Assembly (NCBI GenBank): GCA_031310005.1
Contig: CM062380.1
Coordinates: 4,092,001-4,156,000, forward strand
DNA: 64,000 bases
Direction: 5' to 3'
Source: Dactylellina haptotyla
Lineage: Eukaryota; Ascomycota; Orbiliomycetes; Orbiliales; Orbiliaceae
Below, in pieces: positions 12,442 to 22,507 of the stretch. Under the pieces are notes generated by a model. It did not search any database, was not told the origin of the DNA, and saw only the letters and a list, made by a program, of their open reading frames with translations. A program made the translations under genes and the position numbers. The stretch's first letter is position 1; each line of letters starts with the position of its first letter.

Positions 12442-13520
12442 CCGCCCTTATTATTTGCACCTATTTCTGTCGTCCGGTCGTGGGGCCAGTCCAGTCCGGC
12501 ACCACGTTTGTTTCATGGTCGCCCACGTTTTTCTGAGGCCCAACACTGCCGTCAACGACTCAGTTGGCTATATATCGCGTTACTGTTAGGCTCTGTCGGT
12601 GAAAACATTCAGGAACCGGTTCTATGCTGGTTGGCTACCTCGCCGTTTCATGAAACATGAGATCGGCTCGTTTTGTCTATCGACGAGTAATATCGTGGGC
12701 GAGATATCAGTTAAATCTGGGCCCACCATCCAGGTCGACGATAACGCATGAATGGTAATGCTTCGGTCATCCACGGTGTAGACGTTTATCATTCCTCGTT
12801 CAGTCTCACCATGCGTATGCTCTCCCCTCTGCGGGGACATATCGCTACCATATGCCTTCAACTGAAAATACAAACAATTCATCTGCTTTGGAAATCCCCT
12901 CAAGTTTATTTGACAAGAGAAAAAGACTTCCTACTCTCTGTGCCTTTCTACCAAAAAAGCCTATACCACATGCCGCACTTTTCCCGTCCGTCATGACATC
13001 AGGTGTCACACAAGATCTTGTTCCCCGCTCCCACACGGCCCAACGCGAAAAGTTGCCCAAAGGATTCTCCAACATCCTATTTCGACTTCCGAAGTTCCTG
13101 CGCTACCTGTTCACCTAGGATTCCGATTTTTCGATTCCACTTTTTCTCAGGGTGCTGGAGCATCCTAAGTTTCTAGAAAGCCTCCGCCATCCCAACGTGA
13201 TACTTTTATTGCCTCGAAACGAGGATATCAAGATCACAATATATCAATCACAATGTAGGTTTGAGGCAACTACACCAGGATACCGATTTACCTACAGACT
13301 CAACTTATTATAAGTAATGGTATATAGTTCTCGAACCCTTTCCCCATCTTGCTTTTCGCAATCGCAAAACATCTTTATGCTTTTTTAAATCTGTAGGTGT
13401 GGATAGGTGCTATGCACGGCAAAGATAAACGAAATTTGAAAGGAGAGGGGCTCAGTCGCTTGTTCATGCAAGCAATCAGATGGGGCTCGAACCACCGCCT
13501 TAGGCTGGCAAGCCAAACAT

Positions 13521-14102
13521 GTGGTGTCCAGTGATCAGCAAGGCCAAAATTTCCGATGTGTGCCGCATGAAATGCACATCCATAATTCCTTTGTCTTCAA
13601 CGTTATAACAAAAAGAAACGCCAAAGAATATTCCATTCTAGCAAACCGGAGATCTAGATTAAGGGTCCTACTCGAGCGGCGTCACACCGGTCATAAGATT
13701 GCAATAGCGATGATAGGCATATTGCGTCCCCGAACCTTCGAGAGGCTTGGGCCCTATAGCTATCAAGTTAATATAGTTATAAAAGAAGTTGAGGCTGTAC
13801 CTCGCCCTCGGAAACCTCTTCCGTATCAGCGAGAAGTCACGTCTTGTGAATTTCATGAAAAGAAATACAGAAACAATCCGCCCCAAGTTTCTATTTCGTT
13901 CGGTTATTCTTATCGGATTCGTATCGGGCAAATTCGTTTCGTAATCAACATGGGAAACAGTGAAATGATCGTTTGGGCATGGGTGCTAGTATCTCATCCT
14001 ATGATTTCTTGTCGTATCCATCATATATCCTTACAAGACCCCATGGAAATGGAAAACGTCATGGTATATGTCACTCAAAACAGATACGCGGAGCTCAAGT
14101 AG
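13521..14102 (+). other. Long open frame of unknown status
   Basis: The frame is open for 193 codons, but the first codon is GTG and the first ATG is about 16 codons in (HEMHIH). No signal peptide, domain or splice site was recognised. Composition is not clearly coding. It is recorded because it is the longest open frame in the 4.7 kb gap. Confidence 0.2.
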
Positions 14103-14875
14103 ATTGCTGATTTTACCCTCGGATCGAATATCGGGATCCGACTTATCACGCGAGATCTAGCGAACTAGCCTCAATTTAGGAGCGGTTGGTTTCATACTGT
14201 TCCCGAAAATTGAAAGTACTCTTTCGATACAACAAACCCTAGAGGGTTAGTATATCCGGATGTTCTCATCGTAAATCAGCCTTGATCGGGGTATTCCGCT
14301 CCTAGGCGAGGCACAATTGGAATATTCCTAGTGTGTAGAGTTGTCGGCCTAGTTAGGATTTTGACAGGGCACGGGCTTCATTATGAGGACTGACTCGAGA
14401 TCGAGAAACCTTGAGTCATTGTATTGTTTTTACGAATGCGCAATCCGATTCAAACAAACACGATTTTTCTCTTTTCCGAATTTCGTTCCGACATCCTGAA
14501 CAATGTTTCTAGCCGCCGTTAAAGCATTCCCAAAAAGATCCACTTTACCTAATTCTTAAAATGAATACTCGCCGTACAGAATCAAATACTTGGGCATTGA
14601 GCCTTTTTCTGATAAAAGTGAGTAAAAGAATATGGTATGGTATTAATAAAAAAGTGTATTTTTAGTCAAAAGTTCTGAAGCAAATGATAGCAACGTCGTC
14701 GCATGCGCAAAGCCTCGAAGACCTTCGTCCTCCCATTCGACGGTAAGCATGATATTCCAGTCTCTCTGACAACAGATAATTCTACTACAGCTATCCACTC
14801 GCAGGTATTTGAAATCCAGCTAACGTTATCAAATTGTTCTCAGGGCCGAATGCTGAGGCAAATCTGACTGGGTTA

Positions 14876-15910
14876 CTAGTCCAATTCTGATCCCAACTCC
14901 TTGCTGCAACTTGCACTGTCATTACCCCTAAATTCTTTCTGCCAATCGTATAGTCCTTTCCGTTCAAGAAACATTTCCCTATCCCATCTCACTTGCTCTA
15001 ACGCGGCTTTTACCCCAACATCCAAAATGGACCGACTTTGAATCTTCGCGTCTTTATCCAAGAAGCGCATATATTCATCCAATATGAGATATGAATTAAC
15101 CATGACCTCGTTTCCTTCCGGTACTAAACATTCGTTCTGCTTGTGACGCCTGCAGAATTCTTGGAATTGTTCGTCGGTAATCAGATAACGTCTGGCGTCT
15201 CGAATTGTATCTTGTCCACTGTTTTCGTTCGGAAGGAGCAAGCATTGGAAACACTTCCATCTAAATGGCTTCAACTCTTGGATAAACTCATTCATATCTT
15301 CGCACCAGTTGTACTTGTTTACAACGGTGTTGAGTTTAAACTTGATGTTGTACTTTTGGCAAAGCTTCGCCACCTTCTTGACGGCTTGCAAGTGTTTTCC
15401 TCTACCCCTCCCGATCGCCACGTTTGTATCTTTATCAAAAGAGTCGCATGAGACCGCAATAATGTCCAAATAGTCTCCATATATCTTCAGAAATATGTCG
15501 TTCACGAGACTCCCATTTGTGACAACAGAGACAGATTCTAGTTTCAAGTCTTCTTTGCAATATTTCATAAGTTGGCCAAGAAATTCTCTTTCGAGAAATG
15601 GCTCGCCACCTGCAAAGTTGATTTTTTGCATTCCAGCTTGTTTAAGAAGTTTCAATCCTCGTTTCGCGTCATCGATATGAAGTACATATGAAGTCTTGGC
15701 AGTGTGGAAGCAAAAGCCGCAAGAGTAGTTGCAGCGGCGAGTGAAGTGATAATTCACGGAGACAGGTCTTTTCGATTTCAGCTTTAGAAAACGAGCGTCA
15801 ATGATGAACTTTGCGCGACCAAGGTATCTAAGGAGGCGAGATAGAAGGCCCCATGGGAGTATCAATGCATAGGCTACGAGAAGAAGCATCACCCCTAAAT
15901 AAAACAGCAT
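14876..15910 (-). CDS. Viperin-like radical SAM enzyme (RSAD2 homologue)
   Basis: A single-exon frame of 344 residues, taking the ATG at 15910; the frame is open a little further but only to a TTG. The N-terminus is a strong hydrophobic helix (residues 1-20) followed by a basic amphipathic stretch, matching the ER or lipid-droplet anchor of viperin. The iron-sulfur cluster motif CxxxCxxC is present as CNYSCGFC (Cys60, 64, 67) inside VNYHFTRRCNYSCGFCFHT, which is typical of viperin. INFAGGEPFL (SAM-binding GGEP, about 98-106), SVVTNGSL and the later SRSILDVGVKAAL block also match. Viperins convert CTP, or another NTP in some lineages, to the chain-terminating 3'-deoxy-3',4'-didehydro nucleotide using SAM. 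Animals use them against viruses, and prokaryotes and some fungi have them too. The C-terminus continues about 17 residues past the YDW motif and differs from the vertebrate end. No nucleotide kinase gene is adjacent. Confidence 0.93.
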   Translation of the reverse strand: MLFYLGVMLLLVAYALILPWGLLSRLLRYLGRAKFIIDARFLKLKSKRPVSVNYHFTRRCNYSCGFCFHTAKTSYVLHIDDAKRGLKLLKQAGMQKINFAGGEPFLEREFLGQLMKYCKEDLKLESVSVVTNGSLVNDIFLKIYGDYLDIIAVSCDSFDKDTNVAIGRGRGKHLQAVKKVAKLCQKYNIKFKLNTVVNKYNWCEDMNEFIQELKPFRWKCFQCLLLPNENSGQDTIRDARRYLITDEQFQEFCRRHKQNECLVPEGNEVMVNSYLILDEYMRFLDKDAKIQSRSILDVGVKAALEQVRWDREMFLERKGLYDWQKEFRGNDSASCSKELGSELD

Positions 15911-17273
15911 ATCCGTATTCGAAATTTTATCTGATACCAATGGAGTACTATAAGACTGCCGAACAGCAGAATAAGATTTAAATTTCTGAGAGTTTTTATA
16001 GGTATAAGACCAGATCTGTGAATTTAGGTAAATAGTTCAATTTTGGGAGACACAAGATAGCTGGAATAGCAAAATATCATGGGAACAATGTGAGAGACTG
16101 GGTATATAAAAGCATCCGTTGGTGTTGAAGATAAATATATATATTAATATATTCGTTGGTGATTTCTCGTACTTTCTATGATTTGAAATGTGTATCTGCT
16201 ACTTCTAAAGGACTCTGGAATACGTGATGAGATATTAACTATAGTGGAGCCATGCAACATATTTCCACACCACTTGAATGAGAGCCACTCTGAACATTCA
16301 AGCTGTTTCTATGCCATGGGGTTACTTATACGCTACAGTAAAAAGTGCTCGCTAGAAGTTTCACCCGCTTCCATTGCTAGGCACTGCACGTGCGCTATAT
16401 CGCTAATTCGTAGTCTATATATAACTTCTAGTATTTGTTGAACCCTATCAGGAAATATCTAGCGATTCAATCCTGTATGATGAAATTTAAGAATACAAGC
16501 TGCAAGTTTCGGCTTTAAATCCTTTGCCTCCAGCATTCGATAATGTGAACAACTCATTTATGCATAGCCCTACACTTCCTCTAAACCAGTATGGCCAATA
16601 GCATGAATCTCCGCCCCTATGAAGCCAAGAGGCATCTGCGGGGTTTCGTCGGTAGATATTGCCATGACTTCGTGAGAAGCTGCCTTAAGCTTTTATGGAT
16701 AGAGTCACCGCATTGGATGGATGAAACTTCCAAGTTGATACGTGTACGGACCGTATCTGTGACTTTCGCCTAGACGTAGAAAATGGGGCGCGACTAAGGC
16801 TTGACCTCAAAACGCATGATTTTAAACACCATCACAGTGGTCTAGGCTCGAGGGGAGGTAAGGCTTTGAGGCGAGGTTGTCGAACGAATCTAGAACGTGC
16901 AGGAAGGTTTTCCCAGATAGAAACGGTCTATGAGGTCTGCATATGCAATGCCCAGACCGTCTTCAGGTGAGGTCTTCGTAGCCTCGTGGAGTTCCTCAAG
17001 ACAGGGAATTTGTGTTGCACGCAAAAATGACACACAGTCAGTCTTGGAGCTGGACGAAGTCGGAAATTGAGCCGGGGTTTTGCGTTGTTCGGTTCATCAT
17101 GTCACGCCACCACGGAGAAATATAACTCGTATCTTATTAGGAATGTTAACTTTGAAAAGAAAATAAGCTGTTAGCGCTTTTCGGAATCAATTGGCGCTTT
17201 GGGTTCGCACTTACACTTGAAGCAAGTATTTTCTCGCTCGAATGAATGGGGGAAAAAAAATTCTTCAGACACT
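15911..17273. other. Intergenic, no gene seen
   Basis: This holds the viperin promoter side and about 1 kb of low-complexity AT-rich DNA. Short frames at 16190-16441 and 16591-16773 have no supporting features. Confidence 0.5.
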
Positions 17274-17504
17274 TTAGTCCTTCGAACGAGGTCGAGAGTT
17301 CGGATGGGTGTCTAACCACTCGAGCTCATGCGAGACCACATACTTGTAAAGCAGAGGCCAAAGACGCTCGAGAGGTGTACCCATCCACAGAGCATCATCT
17401 TCAGGCATTCCGAGAAGCATGAGAGTTTTAATCTTGCCGGTGGATTTTCTCCCTAGAGGAGTATGATATGTGTAACTTGGAATTGTTGGGCCAGCGCAAG
17501 GCAT
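17274..17504 (-). CDS. MPC-TYHT small protein A (tandem family)
   Basis: 76 residues, ATG at 17504. It begins MPCAGPTIPSYTYHTPLG. The middle has LMLLGMPEDDALW and the end has ELEWLDTHPNSRP. The same three blocks recur in the genes at 17854, 18319 and 19142, and the first block recurs in the gene at 19709. There is no signal peptide and no membrane segment, so the product is probably cytosolic or nuclear. The single Cys at position 3 is shared by all copies. I do not recognise the family and assign no function. A TATA-like run on the coding strand lies at 17667-17673, about 165 bases upstream of the ATG. Confidence 0.6.
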   Translation of the reverse strand: MPCAGPTIPSYTYHTPLGRKSTGKIKTLMLLGMPEDDALWMGTPLERLWPLLYKYVVSHELEWLDTHPNSRPRSKD

Positions 17505-17853
17505 TTTTATGACTAGGCAATCGATCGAGATAGATGTCTAGATTATTCAAGAGATCGAGATTCGGTGGGGCAAAAAGAGAAAAGAAAATTTTATGAACAA
17601 AAGATGAACAATAATGTTTCTGTTTGAATAGCGGAATGGAAACATGGTAATAGCATAAGAGGAGGATTATATAGGGCTCAGTAGAGAGCAAAACGATTGC
17701 TGTCCTGAAGGGTCGTACGAGTCTTACAGCAAAGAGCCCTTGCAAGGCCGGGATGTTGCTTTTCGCGTGTTGTCGGAGAGCGTTAGAACCGTTACAACGG
17801 GAAGGGGTGTCTTGACAAGGCGCCAGGGCGAAGATATTCCGCAAAATAAGTAG
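17505..17853. other. Spacer between family members A and B
   Basis: A spacer of 349 bases that serves as upstream region of copy A. It has a TATA-like run at 17667-17673. No gene is seen. Confidence 0.5.
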
Positions 17854-18129
17854 TTATCCCCGGCCCCGGTAAATATAGCATCGACGAGCGTAATCGTATA
17901 TCGGTGTGTAGAGATATGTATACTCGTGGGAACTGATTTCACCGGCCCTCTGCAGAACCATGCTGACGCCCTCTGTATCTGATGTCGGCCAGATTCCGGA
18001 TGTATTCACCCACCAGTCCGCCTCTTCTTCAGTGATGCCGTGATACATGAGGGTCATAACCGCTCGAGACTGGGATTTCTTAGTCGTATGGTAAGTGTAG
18101 TCAGATATCCTGGGGGCGTCGCAAGGCAT
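17854..18129 (-). CDS. MPC-TYHT small protein B (tandem family)
   Basis: 91 residues, ATG at 18129. It begins MPCDAPRISDYTYHTTKK and continues with LMYHGITEEEADWW, which matches the first two blocks of its neighbours. The C-terminal third (YTYLYTPIYDYARRC) is unlike the others and lacks the xWLxxxP block, so this copy may have diverged or may have an unseen intron. Function is unknown. Confidence 0.55.
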   Translation of the reverse strand: MPCDAPRISDYTYHTTKKSQSRAVMTLMYHGITEEEADWWVNTSGIWPTSDTEGVSMVLQRAGEISSHEYTYLYTPIYDYARRCYIYRGRG

Positions 18130-18318
18130 TGTTGGTCTACCATCAAACGTTCATATGGGAAGTATTCTCTGTTCTGTGGGGATCGAGAAAGATGTAAAAT
18201 TAACCAAGGAATATGTATTGTCACGTCAGCAGAAAATGTCGAAACGGCAAAAACCTACAAGGAGATGCTTGTTGCGATATTTTTTCATCGGTGCTGTTAT
18301 AATTCTCCACCTTTTGAG

Positions 18319-18585
18319 CTACAGATATGGGAGAAGGTACCCAGGGACCTCAGCACGACGGTCCAGAGAGCCCCACCAGAATGGCGCAGGATGCTGTTTC
18401 ATCCACGTTATTGCCCGACATTGTATCCCAGACCTCCGAAACCGCTGACTGCTTCCCCATGATGGATACCAGCGCGCTCGATGCTCAGGAATGCCACGCT
18501 TCATCAGAAGTAACTCAACGTTTGAGGACCCAGCTCGCCGGGTATGGTAAGTCCGATCAGGGATCCAAGGGCCGGCGCAAACCAT
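18319..18585 (-). CDS. MPC-TYHT small protein C (tandem family)
   Basis: 88 residues, ATG at 18585. It begins MVCAGPWIPDRTYHTRR, then LLLMKRGIPEHRARW, then AITWMKQHPAPF. It therefore has all three family blocks, with Val instead of Pro at position 2. The last 20 residues (about 69-88) extend beyond the family end. It has the same orientation as A, B and D. Function is unknown. Confidence 0.55.
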   Translation of the reverse strand: MVCAGPWIPDRTYHTRRAGSSNVELLLMKRGIPEHRARWYPSWGSSQRFRRSGIQCRAITWMKQHPAPFWWGSLDRRAEVPGYLLPYL

Positions 18586-19141
18586 GTTGAATATGCTTCG
18601 AGAACAAATTTTAGACTGATCCTGATGTGCGGCAAATCCGAAAGGTTTAGTGAATTTAAATTAATCGTTGCTAAATTTGCATCCGAACAGAGTGGATTAC
18701 TAAAAATGATTTACCAGACGTGTAGTTCGGTTCAGCCAGGGATCCCCTTTCAACGCTGCCTTTTCTTGTAACTAGTCGTGAAGCATCCTAATCCCAACTG
18801 AGTAACCTCCGAAATATACGAGCATTAAATGCGCACTGCCGAATTGTTCCTTTGACAAATACCACGGGAACTGGTACTACATACAAAAAAGTCTGGACTA
18901 GAGCAATCAAGATACCTTGGTTAAGGCATCTGCACAGTCTCAACTCGGACGATTCGAATTCACACGTGCCTACCAACGCATACAACGCATACATGAAGAC
19001 AAACAAACAAACAGGCAAATCAACCCGCGAAAGAGAAGGTAACCAACATCGGTTTATGGTGACGCGGAGGAGCAATGGAATATTGTACCTGGTCACAAAG
19101 TAAATGATAACGACAGCTGGGATATCCCGTAGTGTATGAGC
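18586..19141. other. Spacer between family members C and D
   Basis: 556 bases. Short frames on both strands have no supporting features. It is the likely promoter of copy C plus the 3' flank of copy D. Confidence 0.45.
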
Positions 19142-19384
19142 TCAGAAGGGCGGGTTCCTTTCGAGCCACTCCGACTCTATACATTTGACGTGGATTGGTC
19201 TAGATTCAACCGGGAATGGATTTGGTGCGTTCATCAGATTGGCGAAGAACCGCCATAGTGATAATGTAGATGTAGCTCGTTCCTCATCAACGCCAGACCG
19301 CATGAGAAATCTGAGGTCGGAAGAGGCGTCCTTAGGCGGGGTATGGTATGTGAAATTTGGTATCCTGGGGCAGTCGCAAGGCAT
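19142..19384 (-). CDS. MPC-TYHT small protein D (tandem family)
   Basis: 80 residues from the ATG at 19384. I chose this start over the open frame seven codons upstream because the family motif begins exactly here: MPCDCPRIPNFTYHTPPK. The second block is FLMRSGVDEERA and the last is IESEWLERNPPF, right at the C-terminus as in copy A. Unlike the others it has a second Cys at position 5. It is divergent from copy E, with 324 bases between the two starts. Confidence 0.6.
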   Translation of the reverse strand: MPCDCPRIPNFTYHTPPKDASSDLRFLMRSGVDEERATSTLSLWRFFANLMNAPNPFPVESRPIHVKCIESEWLERNPPF

Positions 19385-19708
19385 CTCTGAATTTGCGCGA
19401 AACAAGTGGAGTCCAAGACCAGGCGATCTAAATTGAGAACAGTGTATAGCTAGCGATCCGGGGAGTACATGTACTTTCTATGGTTCTGGGACCGTTTCGG
19501 TTCCAAGACGTGGAGAGCATGACTAGCCCTCGCGTTATCGGTTTCTGGCCTAACCTTCAAACAACGCCCTAGACGCGACGGATCGGTCGATATTCAATCG
19601 GAAACAACCACGTACTAAACTTTGAACCACAGAGCCCTCACTATTGATAATGTCGTCAATTACTACGTTCCTGGGGTGCATCGGTGAAAATTTTGGTGCC
19701 ATTGCAAA
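19385..19708. other. Shared upstream region of copies D and E
   Basis: The 324 bases between two divergent family members probably contain both promoters. No gene is seen. Confidence 0.5.
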
Positions 19709-20251
19709 ATGCCATGCGCGGGGCCATATCTCCCTAACGAGATGTTTGTAGCTCCTGTAAAGCTTATAAAGGTGCCTTTTCTAAACTACTATGGGGGCTT
19801 GGATCCTGCTCGCCAACTCGGTCTCTATGGCATCAACACCACGAGAATCTACTTTGCCCAGGATATCCTTATAACTAATGACGGAATCCGATGGGATCGA
19901 GTTCCCAGGCTTGTATTAAGTAGGGCGAATCTTTGGATCGCCACAAGAGAATTCTACTTTCCTGAACACTGGGAGATTGCAGAGAATAACCGCAACTCCC
20001 AACCAGATCCACGACTCGGGATGACGGAATTTTATCATGAACAGCATCCGGGTTGCTCTTTGTCATGCAGGCGTCGGTACCGCTCGCTCTACACTCCTCG
20101 GAGAAGACACCGCGAAGATGTGAATCGAGCGCGGTTATGTTCTTGGTCTTTTTTCTATAAGAGTAAATGGGTTTCTATTTTAACGAGCGTTGCTATCTAC
20201 GGCATTGTAGTTAAGCAGGTTCTAGAACGCATCTCTGAAAGTTCTTCATGA
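19709..20251 (+). CDS. MPC-TYHT family-related protein E, longer and divergent
   Basis: 180 residues, ATG at 19709. It begins MPCAGPYLPNEMFVAP, so the MPCAGPxxP start is kept but TYHT is lost. A block LNYYGGLDPARQLGLYG may correspond to the LMxxGxxE block of the others. EHWEIAENNRNSQPD may correspond to the WLxxxP block. The last 45 residues hold a hydrophobic stretch (WVSILTSVAIYGIVV) that could be a tail anchor. It is the only plus-strand member and about twice as long. Function is unknown; membership rests mainly on the first nine residues and on position. Confidence 0.5.
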   Translation: MPCAGPYLPNEMFVAPVKLIKVPFLNYYGGLDPARQLGLYGINTTRIYFAQDILITNDGIRWDRVPRLVLSRANLWIATREFYFPEHWEIAENNRNSQPDPRLGMTEFYHEQHPGCSLSCRRRYRSLYTPRRRHREDVNRARLCSWSFFYKSKWVSILTSVAIYGIVVKQVLERISESSS

Positions 20252-20417
20252 GGCGGCATAGCACGAGCCGATTTCTCTTCTGTTGTGCAACATGTAAATA
20301 CTACCAGAGTATCTATTTATACCAAATTATTTAATATCCTCAGTATGTACATGTCCTTGACATGTTTGACTCGGCAAATCTCGTAGCGTGTGCCAGTTGT
20401 AATCCCTAGCATACACT

Positions 20418-20811
20418 CTATGCATTCCAGCAATTCAAACTCTTAACCGCGAGATGGAGATAGGTACCCGCTGGTGGCCCTCCTGCGATCTTCCAGCCAT
20501 TAGTTCCTGGCCAGTAGAGAGCGCCACCCCACTGGTTCGTGCAATCTGGTCCTGTGTACATATCGCAACCGCTTCCTTGATCTGGACCAATACTGGCAAT
20601 GGTTACGTCGAAATTCTTGCAACCATCAAAACATTCGTGTCGGCATGGCTGGTTGAAGTGGCTGGTGACAGAAAAGAAGAACTTTAGCATTTGCTAGAGG
20701 GCGGCAGCTTCATGGAAGGCGGTCAACTTACTCATTACTGCAGAAGTAGACGCAGGCTGCCGAGGCAGTCTGGGCAAGGAGGAAAGCTGTTATCGCGGTT
20801 TTGAAAAGCAT
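20418..20811 (-). CDS. Small secreted cysteine-rich protein
   Basis: Two exons, 20732-20811 and 20418-20661, give 107 residues. The intron has gtaagt and caccag ends. The first 18 residues (MLFKTAITAFLLAQTASA) are a clear signal peptide with an A-x-A cleavage site. The mature protein of about 89 residues has eight Cys and Gly/Trp-rich segments (NQWGGALYWPGTNGW). Eight Cys suggest four disulfides and an extracellular, effector-like or antimicrobial product. I do not recognise a named family; the spacing resembles carbohydrate-binding WSC-like folds only loosely. It sits between the MPC-TYHT genes and a second cysteine-rich secreted protein. Confidence 0.8.
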
Positions 20812-21841
20812 ATTTCGGTATCGTAATTATTTCAATAGCAACACTAATGCAGTCCGCTTGGAATCGACAAGGAGGAGTGTATTTAAAAAAGCTAAGGAGT
20901 AAAATATATACCGAAACGGAAGGGGGGTATATATAATAGAATTTCGGCCTGAGGCTGCGCTATATATCCGAGAAGGAAGCTGCCATATATTAATTTTAGC
21001 TATTCGGAGTCCGAGATCGAGCTTCAGCTGGCACCTCTTAAAAAATCCTTGCTGAATCGCGATAAAAGATCGTCTTCGGTTCGCACCCCGTTTTCATTGG
21101 CCGCGTCACTATAACAGCCTCGAAAATTTTTGATTAGTATTCAATTTGTTCTCGCAGAGCGAAGGTGTGAAGCTTCACAGCCGATGTCCGATATGGCAGG
21201 GACTACCGCAACAAGCCTTCTGGTTGGTCTCGCTAGTTGGGCATGCAGGCACAAACCCTGCAAACTTTGCAGTTTCCGTCATGAAGAAGGAACCACATGC
21301 CAAATAGGGAGTTTTATTTTAAAAGTTGTTTGGTTTCTGTCTCCTGAATTGGTGTTAATAAATTCGCGATTCGTGTTTTCTCACGCCGTCAGCGAAGCCT
21401 AAGGATTTTAACCATAGACACGCTTCGCTTCCTGAGGGCATATATTATCGCTGAGGGAATCAAATATAGGATATGAAGATAAATTAGGAAGGTAATACAA
21501 ATACAGTTTAATTTGCACCTCTGATCAAGTTGAACAAGCTTCTGTTTTAATCTTGGAGGGATATATGTGGCTAAGCTGTGTTCTGGGGCATAGCTGTTGT
21601 GGCGTCGAGATGATACCAGATTCTGAAACTAGGGTTACAACCACATCTCTATTTTTCACCGTCAGTTAGATTGCGAGGCGCTGAGAATTCTTTAGGTATT
21701 TCACGTCTCCAGCTTTCGATTTATGCATAAATCCCAGAGTCCCTTACATCACAAAATCCGAGAAGTCGGAAAAATCAATACAACTGCTCACCATTCTATC
21801 CACCATGTGATCGGCACTCCTTACAAAAGGCAAATTTAAGA

Positions 21842-22157
21842 TTAGCCTGCGATGTCTGGCCATCCTTTCATAAAAATTTTACTGGCGCTTCTACAGCGAA
21901 GCGATAGTATTACGGCTAAGTATTTGGCAATAGCTTTGCAGTTATAATGTGTTGGTTTCGCCAAGAACATTCGCATATCCAGGATCATTTTACCGTCGAG
22001 CGTCGGCACCAAGTTCTCAACCTTGTTGAAACCGGGTTGGTCCACTAAATTCGCACGAGGTGGAGATTTCGTTAATAGTGTGGGCCATGGGAGAAATCGG
22101 TAAATGCGAATTCCGGATGGGGCCGGTTCTTGAAACATTTTTTCGATCTCTTTGGCT
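21842..22157 (-). pseudogene. Possible terminal exon or gene relic, unknown
   Basis: An open frame of about 105 residues follows a plausible acceptor (ttgcag). It contains AKEIEKMFQEPAPSGI and a stretch around LVPTLDGKMILDMRMFL. It has normal protein composition, but no ATG-led first exon and no domain is seen. It may be a last exon or a leftover. Confidence 0.25.
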
Positions 22158-22507
22158 CTGCAAATTTTGAATTAAGCATTTAACCTAGTCGTTAGCTTTC
22201 GTCTAGCTTGTCGGCCCGGGCGCGATCTTTTGTTATTAAATGGGCAACACTAGCTATAGGATCTCGTATAGACTGGTTTGTATTTGGAAGCTCGCAGATG
22301 AATATTGTTCATGTGAGAAATTCCATCTCTTACCTTTATATTCTGATAACTTTTAAGTAATGCCAAGGGGCTTGATAGCAGTTCGGTAGGGACCTTTTTA
22401 TAAACCCCGTCAACGTAGTTTGATATCAGATATGCAACTGCGCCTTTTTCCCATTAGGAAATACCATTTGCCGGTCCAGCAACCCTTTATTCCCCGCAAT
22501 TTAACAC

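Larger units (their letters stand above)
10178..14875. other. Gene-poor stretch, weak coding relics only
   Basis: A 4.7 kb stretch with no recognisable gene. It holds a few minus-strand frames with protein-like composition (11425-11859; 12622-12903; 12196-12441) and an open frame of 193 codons on the plus strand (13521-14102). None shows a domain I know. A tRNA-like box B lies near 13481-13500. It may be old, decayed accessory DNA. Confidence 0.4.

Noticed and set aside
10178-14875. A transposon or retroelement filling the gene-poor stretch
   Set aside because: I found no terminal repeats, transposase, integrase or reverse transcriptase motifs that I could read in any frame.
14876-15940. Viperin start at 15940
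   Set aside because: That codon is TTG; the first ATG in frame is at 15910 and leads directly into the hydrophobic helix.
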